From contig OAPG01000003.1 in NCBI GenBank assembly GCA_900208305.1, positions 496,001-560,000 of the forward strand: a stretch of DNA of 64,000 nucleotides, read 5' to 3'. The first letter of the stretch is position 1. Every line of letters begins with the position of its first letter. This document shows positions 41,441 to 51,673 of this stretch, in pieces. Below the pieces are notes generated by a model. It had not been told where the DNA came from. It searched no databases and saw only the letters and a program-made list of their open reading frames with translations. Source of the stretch: Melanopsichium pennsylvanicum (taxonomy: Eukaryota; Basidiomycota; Ustilaginomycetes; Ustilaginales). Made by a program: the position numbers and the translations under genes.

Positions 41441-41779
41441 GAATGAAATGCCAAAAAAAAAAACTTTGTTGTCGAGTAATCTGTTTCTCGTAGTTTCAAA
41501 AATATCTTTTTTGTGTACCTTTTGTTCATCACGCTTGGGTCTCCATCGTTACAATCCTATCCCATCCCATCACGGCTGTGAGTAGGTACGTCTCTTTGTG
41601 TAACCTCAAATGTCCCTTTTTCAACCCATTGCTTTTCACATACGCATGCAAATCATAGCCATGCATGCATTCGATCTGTCGGGCAAGTGTTTAGCGCTGC
41701 GCATTGCAGCAGCTAATGTCAACCATGCGTGAAATTTTTTTAAATATTTCTAAACTCGGTCAAGTGAAAAGAAACTTGA
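41441..41779. other. Convergent intergenic region
   Basis: 339 bp between carnitine acyltransferase and the next gene's stop. AT-rich with a poly-A run at its left edge; no gene seen. Confidence 0.4.
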
Positions 41780-43930
41780 TTAAAACCCTGGAAAGCCTTC
41801 AAATCTATCTTTGGCATGCTGCTTCACATCATCATGAATGACTACTCTCTTGGCTCTCTTATCACGATACGACTTTTTCACCCTTCCAGCGCCTCCTTTG
41901 TTTGTTCCGGCAGTAATGACGCCAAATTCATCCGAAACAACATTGGGTTTTCCAAATTGACTTGCAACCACATCACCTGCATCTCCATCTCCATCTTCAT
42001 CTTCATCTACATCTCCTGCTCCCTGTGCTACCACATGTTGCCCCTCAAGATCCATCCCTTGTTTCACATAGATCGCTTCGGATTCGTACAGGTTGGGCAA
42101 ACCGGATCCTGGACTGGCGATCGAGGTAGCCACCGTACTCGGAGGTGGTGGAGGATGATGCGGATGCATGAGGTTGGAAGATTGGTATGAGAAAATACCC
42201 GCGCTCGAATTCGAAGATTTGCTGCTCGTCCTTTCGTGCCTGCGTGATCTGTCTCGGTAGTGTGCCTTACCGGATGAAGAAGATGATGAAGCGGAATAGG
42301 TTGCATGAAGCTCGTTGGCACTACCTCCCGAGGAACTACCACCTGTCGTATGAGATGGAACAAGGCGCGGAGTGAGACCTGTACCCGAACGACTACCAGA
42401 TATGCTACCATCATTGTCTCCGCGACGACGACGCGATTTCTTGCGGCCAAAAGAGAGTCCAGCTATGTCGGCTTCGTCTTCCGACACCGTCTTGTCTGCG
42501 TCCGCAACTGGTTCAGGCTGGTTCTGAGCTCCAAGATTGTGCTGATGGTCGAGCGGTGGGGCATCCGAGAGAACGCCTACGCCCGAGTGTGGAGACAGGT
42601 AGGAGAATTGTTCGGGCCCATATTGTGGCGCTGCGTGATAGTAATGGTGATGGTGTACCACTTGACCAGAGCCACGCTCTTCGATTGTGGTGTAGTCATC
42701 GCCCGACGCCTCTTCCGCATCTCCATACTGACCATACTCACCCTGATCTAACTCGTGCTCGAGTGGTAGACCATCATTGTAATCACCGAAATGTCGTCCC
42801 TCATATTGCTCTGCCACTCCCTCTTCCTCAGCATCAGCTAATCCGAAACCTCCCGCAGCAGCCTCTGCTTCGGCTTCAGTTCTCCACCCCTTACTCCGTG
42901 CCGTTTGCGTTTCGTGTTGCAACTTGAGCAATCCCGCTTTGGCAGCTTTGCGTTCGGCCTTGCGCCTAGCTTTGGCGATAGCAGCTTCTTCCGCGGCTGC
43001 CAGACGCGCTTCTTCTTCTGCTTGGAGTGTTGCTTCGGCTTCGGCTTCGGCTTTGAGGCGGGCTGCTTCAAGCTCCAAGGCTTTTTGCCGTTCTGCCGCT
43101 TCCTGTTTCGCTTTTTCTGCTTCTTCTTCTACTTCTGCTTTTTTTCGTGCTTTCTCGTTTTCGTTTTTTGCTTTCGCCTCTGCCTCGGCTTTAGCGTTCA
43201 TTGTGGAAGCAGCTGTCGCGTCGAGTGCATGTGAAGATGAGGCTGCTTGGGAGGTGGGTTGACCAAAGCGAGCGATGTCTGTGTCGTCCAACATCCCAGC
43301 ATCTTGATCGCAACTTTCGGCGAAGCCGGAACTCACGAGACTACCACCACTATCAGTGCTAGCGTCACTAAGAGACCTGGAATGCCTTCGGACACGCACC
43401 ACTCCAGAGCTTGACGCCTGGTTGAGATTACTACCCCTTGCACCACGAGACATGACGCTTCGTATGGACGCAGCTCTCTGTGTGCCTGGGGCATCTGCAT
43501 CTGAACCAGCTGCGTTGCTGCCCAGTAGGCCGCACGACAAGGCTCTAAAACCATCCTCGAGGTCGAAAAATAAGGTTGTACAAGTTCGCCGCTGGGTTCT
43601 GGCGCGTGCACGCGCTCTGCGGCGTGCTGCTGCGGATGTGCGTCCTCGACGTGAATCTCGATTAGCTATATTGCTCAGAAGGCTAATAGCATCGCTGTCG
43701 TCAAAGTCATCACTTCCAGAGATCAAGGAATAACGTTCGTCCTGTGCGCGTGCAGAAGAAGCTGCTCCGGGTCGACCCCAGCCCAAATCACTAGACGAGT
43801 TGGAAGCGGATTTTGGATTGGCAGTGCGTCCGCCAAAGAGGGTCATAATGGATGTGAACGGCGAGGAAGAAACATAGTTGTTCTGACGACGAAGGTCGCT
43901 GGGTCCTGGTTGGGAAGGACGCTCGCCCAT
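41780..43930 (-). CDS. Large low-complexity protein with Ala/Glu coiled coil, unknown function
   Basis: 716 aa, intronless. Not recognised. Ser-rich N-terminus, an Arg-rich patch (RRRARARART) followed by a more ordered segment (TTLFFDLEDGFRALS), then a long Ala/Glu/Lys helix (about residues 240-345) that should form a coiled coil. The middle is acidic and His/Tyr-rich, followed by Ser/Gly tracts. The last 35 residues (KKSYRDKRAKRVVIHDD ... RFEGFPGF) are charged and look conserved. No signal peptide or membrane segment. Codon use is like the neighbours, so it is probably a real gene. A nuclear or trafficking scaffold is a guess only. Confidence 0.7.
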   Translation of the reverse strand: MGERPSQPGPSDLRRQNNYVSSSPFTSIMTLFGGRTANPKSASNSSSDLGWGRPGAASSARAQDERYSLISGSDDFDDSDAISLLSNIANRDSRRGRTSAAARRRARARARTQRRTCTTLFFDLEDGFRALSCGLLGSNAAGSDADAPGTQRAASIRSVMSRGARGSNLNQASSSGVVRVRRHSRSLSDASTDSGGSLVSSGFAESCDQDAGMLDDTDIARFGQPTSQAASSSHALDATAASTMNAKAEAEAKAKNENEKARKKAEVEEEAEKAKQEAAERQKALELEAARLKAEAEAEATLQAEEEARLAAAEEAAIAKARRKAERKAAKAGLLKLQHETQTARSKGWRTEAEAEAAAGGFGLADAEEEGVAEQYEGRHFGDYNDGLPLEHELDQGEYGQYGDAEEASGDDYTTIEERGSGQVVHHHHYYHAAPQYGPEQFSYLSPHSGVGVLSDAPPLDHQHNLGAQNQPEPVADADKTVSEDEADIAGLSFGRKKSRRRRGDNDGSISGSRSGTGLTPRLVPSHTTGGSSSGGSANELHATYSASSSSSSGKAHYRDRSRRHERTSSKSSNSSAGIFSYQSSNLMHPHHPPPPPSTVATSIASPGSGLPNLYESEAIYVKQGMDLEGQHVVAQGAGDVDEDEDGDGDAGDVVASQFGKPNVVSDEFGVITAGTNKGGAGRVKKSYRDKRAKRVVIHDDVKQHAKDRFEGFPGF

Positions 43931-44452
43931 GCTGAAGAGAAAATTTTGGCTTGTTGAAAGACAATGTAGAGGTTGGGTATCGGATGCAGTCGTGCAATTG
44001 GGTGGAATTGAATGAGCACTACAGAGGAGAATTATCTAGGAAGGGCAGCTAGAGCATAACAGCTAGCAAAATGTGGGTGTGGTCGGGTGATGAGGAGCTA
44101 CTGCAATGCAATTGCATGACAGCTGATGGAGTTGTTTAGCCAAAAGTACTAAATAAGGAACGTTGTTTAGTGACTGAAATCACAGTTGCTTTGCGTGTTT
44201 GTGTTGGATTCAGATATGACAGCCTCGATGCTCGCTGCAGGAAAGCACGACCTGCCTAAATCGGACGCACGCTAGACAAGATATTTAAATCAAATACATT
44301 TTTGAAATGCAGCTCAAAGTTGTTGCTCTGCATTTTGAATTTAATCTAAGCTTTCAACAACACACCACACCAACCTCGGCTTAGTTTGGCTTTCAACGTT
44401 TTTTCTCAAGCTTGATTTTCTACAAGGAATTCTTATCGTATGCATATAAACC
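43931..44452. other. Intergenic region
   Basis: 522 bp between two minus-strand genes: promoter of the coiled-coil gene and 3' UTR of the Lsb5-like gene. Nothing else seen. Confidence 0.4.
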
Positions 44453-46325
44453 TTACACGACTCCCCATTCTTTTCTGGGCTGGTTCTGAGGCCTCTGAAT
44501 ACCCCATCCGCTACCGCTCGCAGCAGCGTTGTTGGCATCAGCAAATGGATCAGCAAATGGGTCATCATCGCCTTCCGCATCCTCATCTTCATTCCAGCTG
44601 AAACCTGGCCCAATGTTGGGTCTGTGGCCCTGCGTAGTCCTTAACCATTCCTCCTCTTCTGAATCGTCGAGATTCGACCACGATCCTCCTTCAGGTCTCG
44701 ACGAAGCTACCGCGAGCTGCCTTGCCCTTCCCGGAGCCTGATGACGCGAGTATTCATCGGCTGAATCTTCTGACTCGTAATCACTGTAGTCGGACAAAGC
44801 TCCACGCTGGCTGCTGCTTCCTGCGGCTTCGCTCGCCATCGTGCCTCGACGCCCATGTTCTCTTTGAGATTGTTGCTGATACCCTACGTGATCTTCTTGG
44901 AAATCAAGATCGATGAGATCGTTTATGGCTCCTCCTCCTCCGCCGCCGCCACCACCACCACCACGCGCACCGCTAGGACTGGGTTGGTCGCCCATATCAA
45001 AGCTTCGCATGCTGCCCACGCGCGAATTGTGACGTTGGATACGCACCCTCTGACGCGTCTGCAGCTTCTCCAGCTCGCTATCTGGTGCATTGAGGCGAGC
45101 GTTTGCAATCCTTTTGCGCACCATCTCGATCTCGGCGTCGTCTGCTGCGATCCTCGCTGCTGCCTTTTCGTCTGCCGTCTGTGCCGAGCCAGAGATGGCC
45201 GCAAGTGGCTCTTCATCGTCCGAGTCCAGCTCGGCTGTCTTCGAGAGCCGATCGTACAGCTCGAGCGCTAGGATGATCTGATCGTTGGCCGAGATGAGCG
45301 AGCCCAGGAACTCCTCGTCCTTGACCAGTTGAACGTAGCGAATGATCTTTTTTCGTTCGAATTTGGTCTTGACAAGGTAGTCCTGTACACGTGCGTTTTG
45401 GGTGACGCTTTCCTTCTCTCGATTGACATGCTGAAGCGCGTTGACCAGGGCAGTGGCCACTTGCTGAGAAATGGCGAGCGATTGCAGGATAGCTGGCTTT
45501 TCCTGTTCAAAATCGAACGCGGGTCGTTTGGCGCCTTTCCTGCGCAGCTTGCTCTTCTTGTCCTCTTCCTTTTGAATTGCCTCTGCGGCCTTGCGGTCAC
45601 TTCGAATCTGTGCTTCGATGCGCTGCTTTTCCTGCAACTTGCGGTAAGCCTCGGCAGCCTCGTTCTTCCTCTGCTGTTCCGATTTTTTACCTCCACCACA
45701 AGCATGATAGAGGCCAGCGACCATCTTCATGCTAGGGTCGTCCTTGAACTGCTGATGCCAAGAAAGTAAAACACGCATAAGCAGCTTGCGGACGGAAGCA
45801 TCAACCAGCTGATCCTGAGACATGATTTTGATTCTGTCCACGAGCTGATCATTTGCAAAAGTGGTCTGAAAGCGCTGACCGCAGTTCTCGACAAGAGCTT
45901 TGAGGATGATGAGCGCTCGCTTCTGACCATGCACGTTTGAGTATTTGAGCTTCTTGCGGAGAGCGCGGCTCGCTTCAGTAGAGCCAGTGGATTGGAGGTT
46001 GATAGCTTCGACGAGCTCGGGGATGCCATCGTATTCTTCTTCAGCATAGCGTTGGGTGCAAAGTCGGTCTATCCAGTCGGTGACGGCGGTAAAGGGCTTG
46101 CGGTTGCCAAGGTAGCCTTGCGCCTGGTCCGTGAGCTCCTGAAAGCATGAAGAAGAAGAAGAAGAAGAAGAAGAAGAAGAAGAAGAAGAAGAAGAAGAAG
46201 AAGAGAAAAAGCAGAAGTTTAATGCAGGACGGGAAGGCGGTCAGTGCGGCTGATGATGGGAAGAGCTACAATCGCATGGGCAGCATTGGCAACACGTAAA
46301 AAGTTGTCTTACTTTGAGCATACTC
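44453..46325 (-). CDS. Lsb5-like VHS/GAT domain protein
   Basis: Two exons, a 15-nt first exon (46325-46311, MSMLK) and 46138-44453, 566 aa. The intron (donor GTAAGA, acceptor TTTCAG) holds a long GAA microsatellite. Residues about 1-150 form a VHS domain (FTAVTDWIDRLC, GIPELVEAINLQS, KALVENCG, LLMRVLLSWHQQF). A charged linker follows, then a GAT domain (QDYLVKTKFERKKIIRYVQLV, SANDQIILALELYDRL). The C-terminal half is disordered and acidic, with a poly-Gly run and repeats of DPFADPFAD. Lsb5 and related adaptors bind ubiquitin, actin regulators and the endocytic machinery. The first exon is supported by exact phase-0 joining. Confidence 0.8.
46144..46205 (+). repeat. GAA microsatellite inside an intron
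   Basis: About 18 GAA/AAG units on the plus strand, i.e. CTT on the transcribed strand. It lies just upstream of the 3' splice site of the Lsb5-like gene, so it acts as an unusually long polypyrimidine tract. Confidence 0.9.
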
Positions 46326-47677
46326 ATAATGAGTGTGGGGTGAATTGATTAGCGCGTTGAATGGTGATGGTGATGGTGATGGTGATGGTGAAAATGGTTA
46401 TTCAAGTTAGGCAAGAGAATTGGTACGTGGAATGAAGCCCGATAACGACGAGTGATGAAGCACCAATGAAAGAGACCCAGAGTGAAGGTCGAAAACGTGG
46501 ACGAGTAAAGTGGACAAGGATGGTTAGGGTTAGAAGGGCGCTGTGTGACATCGACTACTGAGTGACTGTAAGCGGCCAATCGCATCGATAGGGATAGTAC
46601 AGTCAAGTAAATTATTAATACAGTAAAGAACAAAATTACAGTGGAATCGAGGCTTGGTCGGGGTCCAAAGTCGGGGTCCAAATTCAAAAAGACGCGGGGG
46701 AACAACGATTCACGATAAACACCCTTGCAAGCAGGCTGGTCAGTGCTGAAGCTCAAAGACCTCAAAATTCAGAGCCCAGAGACTCGGCCAACATCAGTAA
46801 ACGGTGACGTAAATTTACTGTTTGATAGTCAATTCATAAAGGTTTTATAATTGCGGCTTAACAATCTTGCATAAATTCATCATCATAAATTCATCATCAT
46901 AAAATTTATTATTATGAAGGCGAGCTTTTCGGTCGAACCGCGGCTAAAACCTGCGGCTTGGTTGGGGCTCAGACGCTGCTTGATGTCTTGAACTCAACTC
47001 TCGTATAGCAGGCACCGGTCAACATACGCTATTTTCACTGTTCGGTAAGTTTTGAGTATGGTTAGCAGGCTGCACCGAACAGCATAAAAGAGAAGCAGCC
47101 AAAACTGTCCACAACCAGCTCAGCCTTGCTCGTTAATATCAAATAATCGAGAGTGAGAGACCAGACAGCGCTGTGATGTTATCGAGATAACTTCCGATAT
47201 TCCGACAAAACGCTCTCTCTGCTTTTATTCCAAAAAGTACGTACCTGAGTGACGAAGCAAGAAAAGCAACACAAAGACGCAAAAGATGGCAGTACTTTAA
47301 ATTGGCAGTACTTTAAATTGGCAGGACTGTAAATTGGCAGGACTGTAAATTTTACGTACCCACTCTCTCACTTAGTGCAGACACGTTGGATTTTGCCAGT
47401 CTCTCTCTGCATTTTGGATGGACAATTGTGGGTCTTGCCCCTTTCTTTCTGTCAGTGATCACTTCCAACCTAATCTCGAGGCACGGCTGCCATAATCACG
47501 CCAAGCTTTCGAACAAACACAAGCACAACCATACAGGCGCACTGGATCGTATATCAAATATACTGTACAAACCACGCATCTCACTTCCAACTTTTATTCC
47601 TGTCCAGCTTGCCCCTCCACTTGCAATTCGGAGCAGTTAGCATCGGCTCACACAAAATACAGTATACGGTAGCAATC
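46326..47677. other. Divergent promoter region, several small tandem repeats
   Basis: 1.35 kb between the Lsb5-like and bZIP genes. Contains a GGTGAT hexamer run (about 46361-46391), two copies of a TCATCATAAAT unit (46870-46900) and a four-copy 16-bp repeat at 47286-47350. No gene seen. Confidence 0.45.
47286..47350 (+). repeat. 16-bp tandem repeat, four copies
   Basis: TTGGCAGTACTTTAAA units; the last two read GGCAGGACTGTAAATT. Located about 330 bp upstream of the bZIP ATG. Confidence 0.8.
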
Positions 47678-49726
47678 ATGCCTCCTGCGCATCGTGGTCC
47701 AACTGGCTCGCCCATGGACAGGTGGACCGATGCTTCTTCTAGTGCCGTCGCTAGCGGCTTCCAAACAGCCATGTCTTTAGGTCCTCAACCTCGGCTAGAC
47801 TTTACCCTTCCAGCCTCTGGTCTCTCGCAAACCATGACTTCTGTCAACTTCAATACCGACGACGAAGATGAAGATGACGATGAAGACGATGTCGACGCTG
47901 GGTCTCCCGCCAACATGGGCACCAAAAAGGCTAATGGCAAGGGCGCAAAGGCTAAGAAAGGCGCTGCTGCGGCTAAAAGCAAGGACGCAAAGGCGGCCCA
48001 ACATAGGAAAGAGCAGAACAGAGCGGCTCAGCGTGAGTTCCGCCAACGTAAACAACAGTATATCCGTGCGCTCGAAGCAAGAGTCGAATTACTATCCTCC
48101 GATCACGATACCCAGGTCAATCGTCTCCGATTCGCGCTGCGACACTTGCTCGCCGAGAACAACTCGCTTCGTGGTATTGTCGGCAGTCTCGCCAACTTTA
48201 TCGGTAGCCGTGCCATTGGCGGATGCCTTGTCGAGGCAGGCATGACAAGGGAAATGCTGGAAGCCACCATGGGTTCTTCAAGTGAAAAAGTCATGTCTGA
48301 AGCATGGGCCAATTGGCCGGGTGCTGGTGAGTGCGAGGCGCTCCAAGAGATTCGGAAGCAAAGTAACATTCCTCCCGAAGGCTTGCCCGAAAGCAAGTTG
48401 CTCAACTACTTTCGCGTTGCTAACAACAAGTCCGCGCCAGATGCATCGGGCGATGCGACGGCTGACAAGAAGAAGAGGACGGTCGACGATGCTGCCAACA
48501 AGGATCCTAAGCGCAAACGCACTGCAGATGAGACTCTTTCGAGCACAGAAGCTGCGCCCGACACTGCTACTGCGTCGTCGAACAAGAGCAGCCCTTCCAC
48601 TCGTCCCAATTTGGTCGGCGCTGGGCAAAACATGCCTCACAATAATGACGTGAATCACGCCTGGCAGCACCAGCAGCCACAGCAGCAACAAATGCCATAT
48701 GCGCTCCCCAGCCAGTTCTGGCAGCCATATCAGAGCGGACTCACACAGGAGTCCATGTTCGCGCAAACGCTCCTTGGAGGCGGCAATCCGGATCTCCAAA
48801 ACCTAGCTTCCATATTCCCTAATGCCGGTAACCTCTTCCCTCCACAACATCAGGCCTCCTTCGGCGGTCAGATGCCAAATGCTCCAGCGAATTTCGACTT
48901 TCTCGGCTTTGGCCCTCAGATCCCAGCTTATACCAGCACCCCTAGCAACATTGCAAATGCGACCGCCAGCACTCCGCCATCTCGAGCCACAGGCGGAGTC
49001 CAATCCGCCATCGTCCCATCTGGCTCTCGCGCGTTCCCCGAGCACCTCCGCGCCCTCCGCCGTCGCTCCGCTCGAGTCATCGCCCAAGTGAATCGCATCT
49101 GGGCCAAGCGCGGATCAACGTGCTTTCTCAATATGGCAACAGGCAACCAGCTTGACGAGGACGACATGCGCTTCCTCGAAGAGCAAGAATCTTCCAACCC
49201 ACACATCAAGATTGCGTGCACACAGCTGCCCAACAACTGGGATGAAGGGGATCTGTCAGGAGCGCAAAAGACTCGGTACGACACCGAGAACAAGGTGGAA
49301 AATTTCTTGCAATTGTGGTATCACCTCTACAATCGCCATCTCAACCCAAACTATAGTCTCCCGCCCATCTTGAAGCCCACACCGCTGCAGCAGAGCACGC
49401 CGCACGATCAAGCCATCGATTCGTTACCGTTTCCGAGTATCAGGGACAAGTTAATCCAGATGCCTGGGTTGGATCTGCACAGCGTATGCATCGACTTGGT
49501 AAGGTTTCTCTGCCAGAGTGACGGAGATATCAATTCAGAGAGGAATTGGGTGTTGGGATTGCCCTTTTGGATCCGATATCCCCAGTTGGCGGATGCAGGG
49601 CTGTTGGCGAATACCAACAGGCAGAGAAGGGAGAATGGCGAGCAGGAGGTGACCATGGATGATGTGTGGAAGGAGCATCAACAGTTCAAGCAGCACACGC
49701 AGGCCATACTCAAGGAACTTAGTTAA
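47678..49726 (+). CDS. bZIP transcription factor with DUF3425 domain
   Basis: 682 aa, intronless, from the ATG at 47678. An acidic stretch (residues 67-80) and a Lys/Ala-rich tract precede the basic region KEQNRAAQREFRQRKQQYI (Asn about 114, matching N-x2-A-A/Q-x2-FR-x-R of Yap-type fungal bZIPs) and a short leucine zipper. A Gln/Pro/Asn-rich middle follows. The C-terminal third fits DUF3425 (LDLHSVCIDLVRFLCQ, LPFWIRYPQLADAGLL). bZIP-DUF3425 factors are nuclear fungal regulators of stress and development; targets here are unknown. Confidence 0.88.
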   Translation: MPPAHRGPTGSPMDRWTDASSSAVASGFQTAMSLGPQPRLDFTLPASGLSQTMTSVNFNTDDEDEDDDEDDVDAGSPANMGTKKANGKGAKAKKGAAAAKSKDAKAAQHRKEQNRAAQREFRQRKQQYIRALEARVELLSSDHDTQVNRLRFALRHLLAENNSLRGIVGSLANFIGSRAIGGCLVEAGMTREMLEATMGSSSEKVMSEAWANWPGAGECEALQEIRKQSNIPPEGLPESKLLNYFRVANNKSAPDASGDATADKKKRTVDDAANKDPKRKRTADETLSSTEAAPDTATASSNKSSPSTRPNLVGAGQNMPHNNDVNHAWQHQQPQQQQMPYALPSQFWQPYQSGLTQESMFAQTLLGGGNPDLQNLASIFPNAGNLFPPQHQASFGGQMPNAPANFDFLGFGPQIPAYTSTPSNIANATASTPPSRATGGVQSAIVPSGSRAFPEHLRALRRRSARVIAQVNRIWAKRGSTCFLNMATGNQLDEDDMRFLEEQESSNPHIKIACTQLPNNWDEGDLSGAQKTRYDTENKVENFLQLWYHLYNRHLNPNYSLPPILKPTPLQQSTPHDQAIDSLPFPSIRDKLIQMPGLDLHSVCIDLVRFLCQSDGDINSERNWVLGLPFWIRYPQLADAGLLANTNRQRRENGEQEVTMDDVWKEHQQFKQHTQAILKELS

Positions 49727-50224
49727 ACGTGTACTCAAAGCTCTCAGAGTGGTGCGTCTTTACTGTCTCGTTAACATGTATTTCTAAATCGCAGGGTGAT
49801 GTCAGCCCAGCCTTGTTGCTGGATTGTTTTTCAATCATTCAACCGAAACTATCTCTTAAAGACGATTGCAAGTTTCTGTATATATCGTATGGGATGATTT
49901 GAGATCGATGAAGATGAAGAAGCAGTGAAGAAACGCATGAGAAAGATACACAGAGTAATTTAAAACGGCAAGATGACAGCGAGAAGGCCAACTCCACATT
50001 TTTATCGGTCAACTCCGAACGAGCTCTCTCTCTTTCTCTCTTTCTTTCTCTCTTTCTCTTTCTTTCTCTCTTTCTTTCTCTCTCTCTCCCTCTTTTTCTC
50101 TCTCTCTCTCTGTGACGTGAACACCTTTCTTCTGACACATTCTTGATGTCTCGCTTCTTGTCGCTACTTTTTTTCGCCATTTTCCTTGGATAGACGCATC
50201 AGCACACTCAAAAGGGGGAAAAAG
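49727..50224. other. Intergenic region with CT-rich microsatellite
   Basis: 498 bp. A long CTCTCT/CTTT tract (about 50021-50112) lies about 110 bp upstream of the Imp2 ATG. A pyrimidine-rich tract there is common in fungal promoters. Confidence 0.6.
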
Positions 50225-51496
50225 ATGAGGCCGATCTCGGGGTTACGACTCGGTGCGTCAATGCGGGCTGCTGCCATGCCTTGCACGTCGAACATGACTA
50301 TGCCTGGTAAGATAACCTGCCGCTACCTGTCGAGCTCCTATCCCGGATCATATAGCACATCATCGAACTCGACCTCAACGAAAACTGCAGCCACAGATTC
50401 CACCTCGATCAGCGACACCACTGACAGCAAGCAAACCACATCCTCACCTTCATCAAACAGCACTTCCAAATACCCTGGATTTCATGCCGATCCTAACTAT
50501 CGTCCTCGATCGCGCCAGGGACAGCGTAACAAGCTAGGCCGCACGCTCTTTTTCTTAGGCTGGGTACCCGTAGCCGCATTCATCACATCAAACTGCTACT
50601 CGCTTGGCAATGTGACAGGCGGATCTATGTCACCCACTTTCAATGGACCTCATCACGTTGCTTCAGTAGCCAACTCACCCTCTGATGTGGTTCTGCTCAA
50701 TCGATCGGTCAAGTACCAGCATCATCGACTCAAGGCTGGTGACGTTGTAACCCTTACATCTCCGTTGGATCCGCGAATGCTGTTGATAAAAAGGATCATT
50801 GCACTGCCTGGAGATACAGTGAGAGTCTGGGTATCCGGAAGAGGCGGCGGAGGAGGAACACAAGTCGGGAAACCAAGCGTTGGCAATGGGCATGCGAATG
50901 GGCATTTCAATGGTAGATGGACTCGATTCAAAATTCCTCCAGGCCACGTTTGGATCGAAGGAGATGCTGCGGTTGATATTATTCCCGGTTCTCTCGAAAG
51001 GATAGCCAACACGCCTACCACCTCTTGGACTCCCACATCACTTCGCACAAAGTCTCGAGACAGTAGAGAGTTCGGACCAGTGCCCATGGGTTTGATTACA
51101 TCTCGTATAGATCTGATTCTTTGGCCTCCTGCTCGCTTCGGTTTTCCCGCTGCTCGGCCTTTGCCTTCGAGTCAAAACAACATACCGAGAGTTGGCAGCG
51201 AAGCGCAGCAATATCCACCGTCGACAGTAGGTGGTCAAGATAAATCCACCCAGGTGAATCCGAGCCTAGCCAGGATACTCGACGAGATGACACAACTCGC
51301 ACCAAAAGAGAGGATCAGAGCTCACCCCCAAGATTCGCTGGTCAGTCCGTATGTGGATTGGGGGAATTCCAATGCGCACGATTCCGAAGAGGATGAAGAA
51401 TCGGTAGCGAGGGAGGTTGATGGGAAGGATCGACTTAGGAAGCATGCTTGGAATCACTTGAGTAGGGGTGGAAGGCTTGGAGATGATGCCGCTTGA
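50225..51496 (+). CDS. Mitochondrial inner-membrane protease subunit 2 (Imp2-like)
   Basis: 423 aa. The Arg-rich N-terminus looks like a mitochondrial presequence. After a Ser/Thr-rich linker comes the signal-peptidase fold: TM segment (FFLGWVPVAAFITSNCYS), catalytic Ser motif GGSMSPTFN (Ser about 134), Lys motif LIKRIIALPGD (Lys about 189), and the conserved GHVWIEGD and GPVPMGLI. Imp2 cleaves inner-membrane and intermembrane-space preproteins with Imp1. Typical Imp2 is about 180 aa; this one has a 90-aa N-terminal extension, a Gly/Asn-rich insertion in the catalytic domain and a C-terminal extension of about 120 aa. Start chosen at the first ATG. Confidence 0.85.
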   Translation: MRPISGLRLGASMRAAAMPCTSNMTMPGKITCRYLSSSYPGSYSTSSNSTSTKTAATDSTSISDTTDSKQTTSSPSSNSTSKYPGFHADPNYRPRSRQGQRNKLGRTLFFLGWVPVAAFITSNCYSLGNVTGGSMSPTFNGPHHVASVANSPSDVVLLNRSVKYQHHRLKAGDVVTLTSPLDPRMLLIKRIIALPGDTVRVWVSGRGGGGGTQVGKPSVGNGHANGHFNGRWTRFKIPPGHVWIEGDAAVDIIPGSLERIANTPTTSWTPTSLRTKSRDSREFGPVPMGLITSRIDLILWPPARFGFPAARPLPSSQNNIPRVGSEAQQYPPSTVGGQDKSTQVNPSLARILDEMTQLAPKERIRAHPQDSLVSPYVDWGNSNAHDSEEDEESVAREVDGKDRLRKHAWNHLSRGGRLGDDAA

Positions 51497-51673
51497 GAGA
51501 TGGAACATCCGGCAATACTGCCATCAAACTTAATATAAGATTTTGTAAGATTGGGCACTCAATCAATACACAACGCAGACAAAGTGCGACACACGCCGCG
51601 CGAAGCGAAGCGAATTTGCAGTGATTGGGTCGACGTGATAGATAATCTTGGTATCGGAGATGTATGGGTTCAC

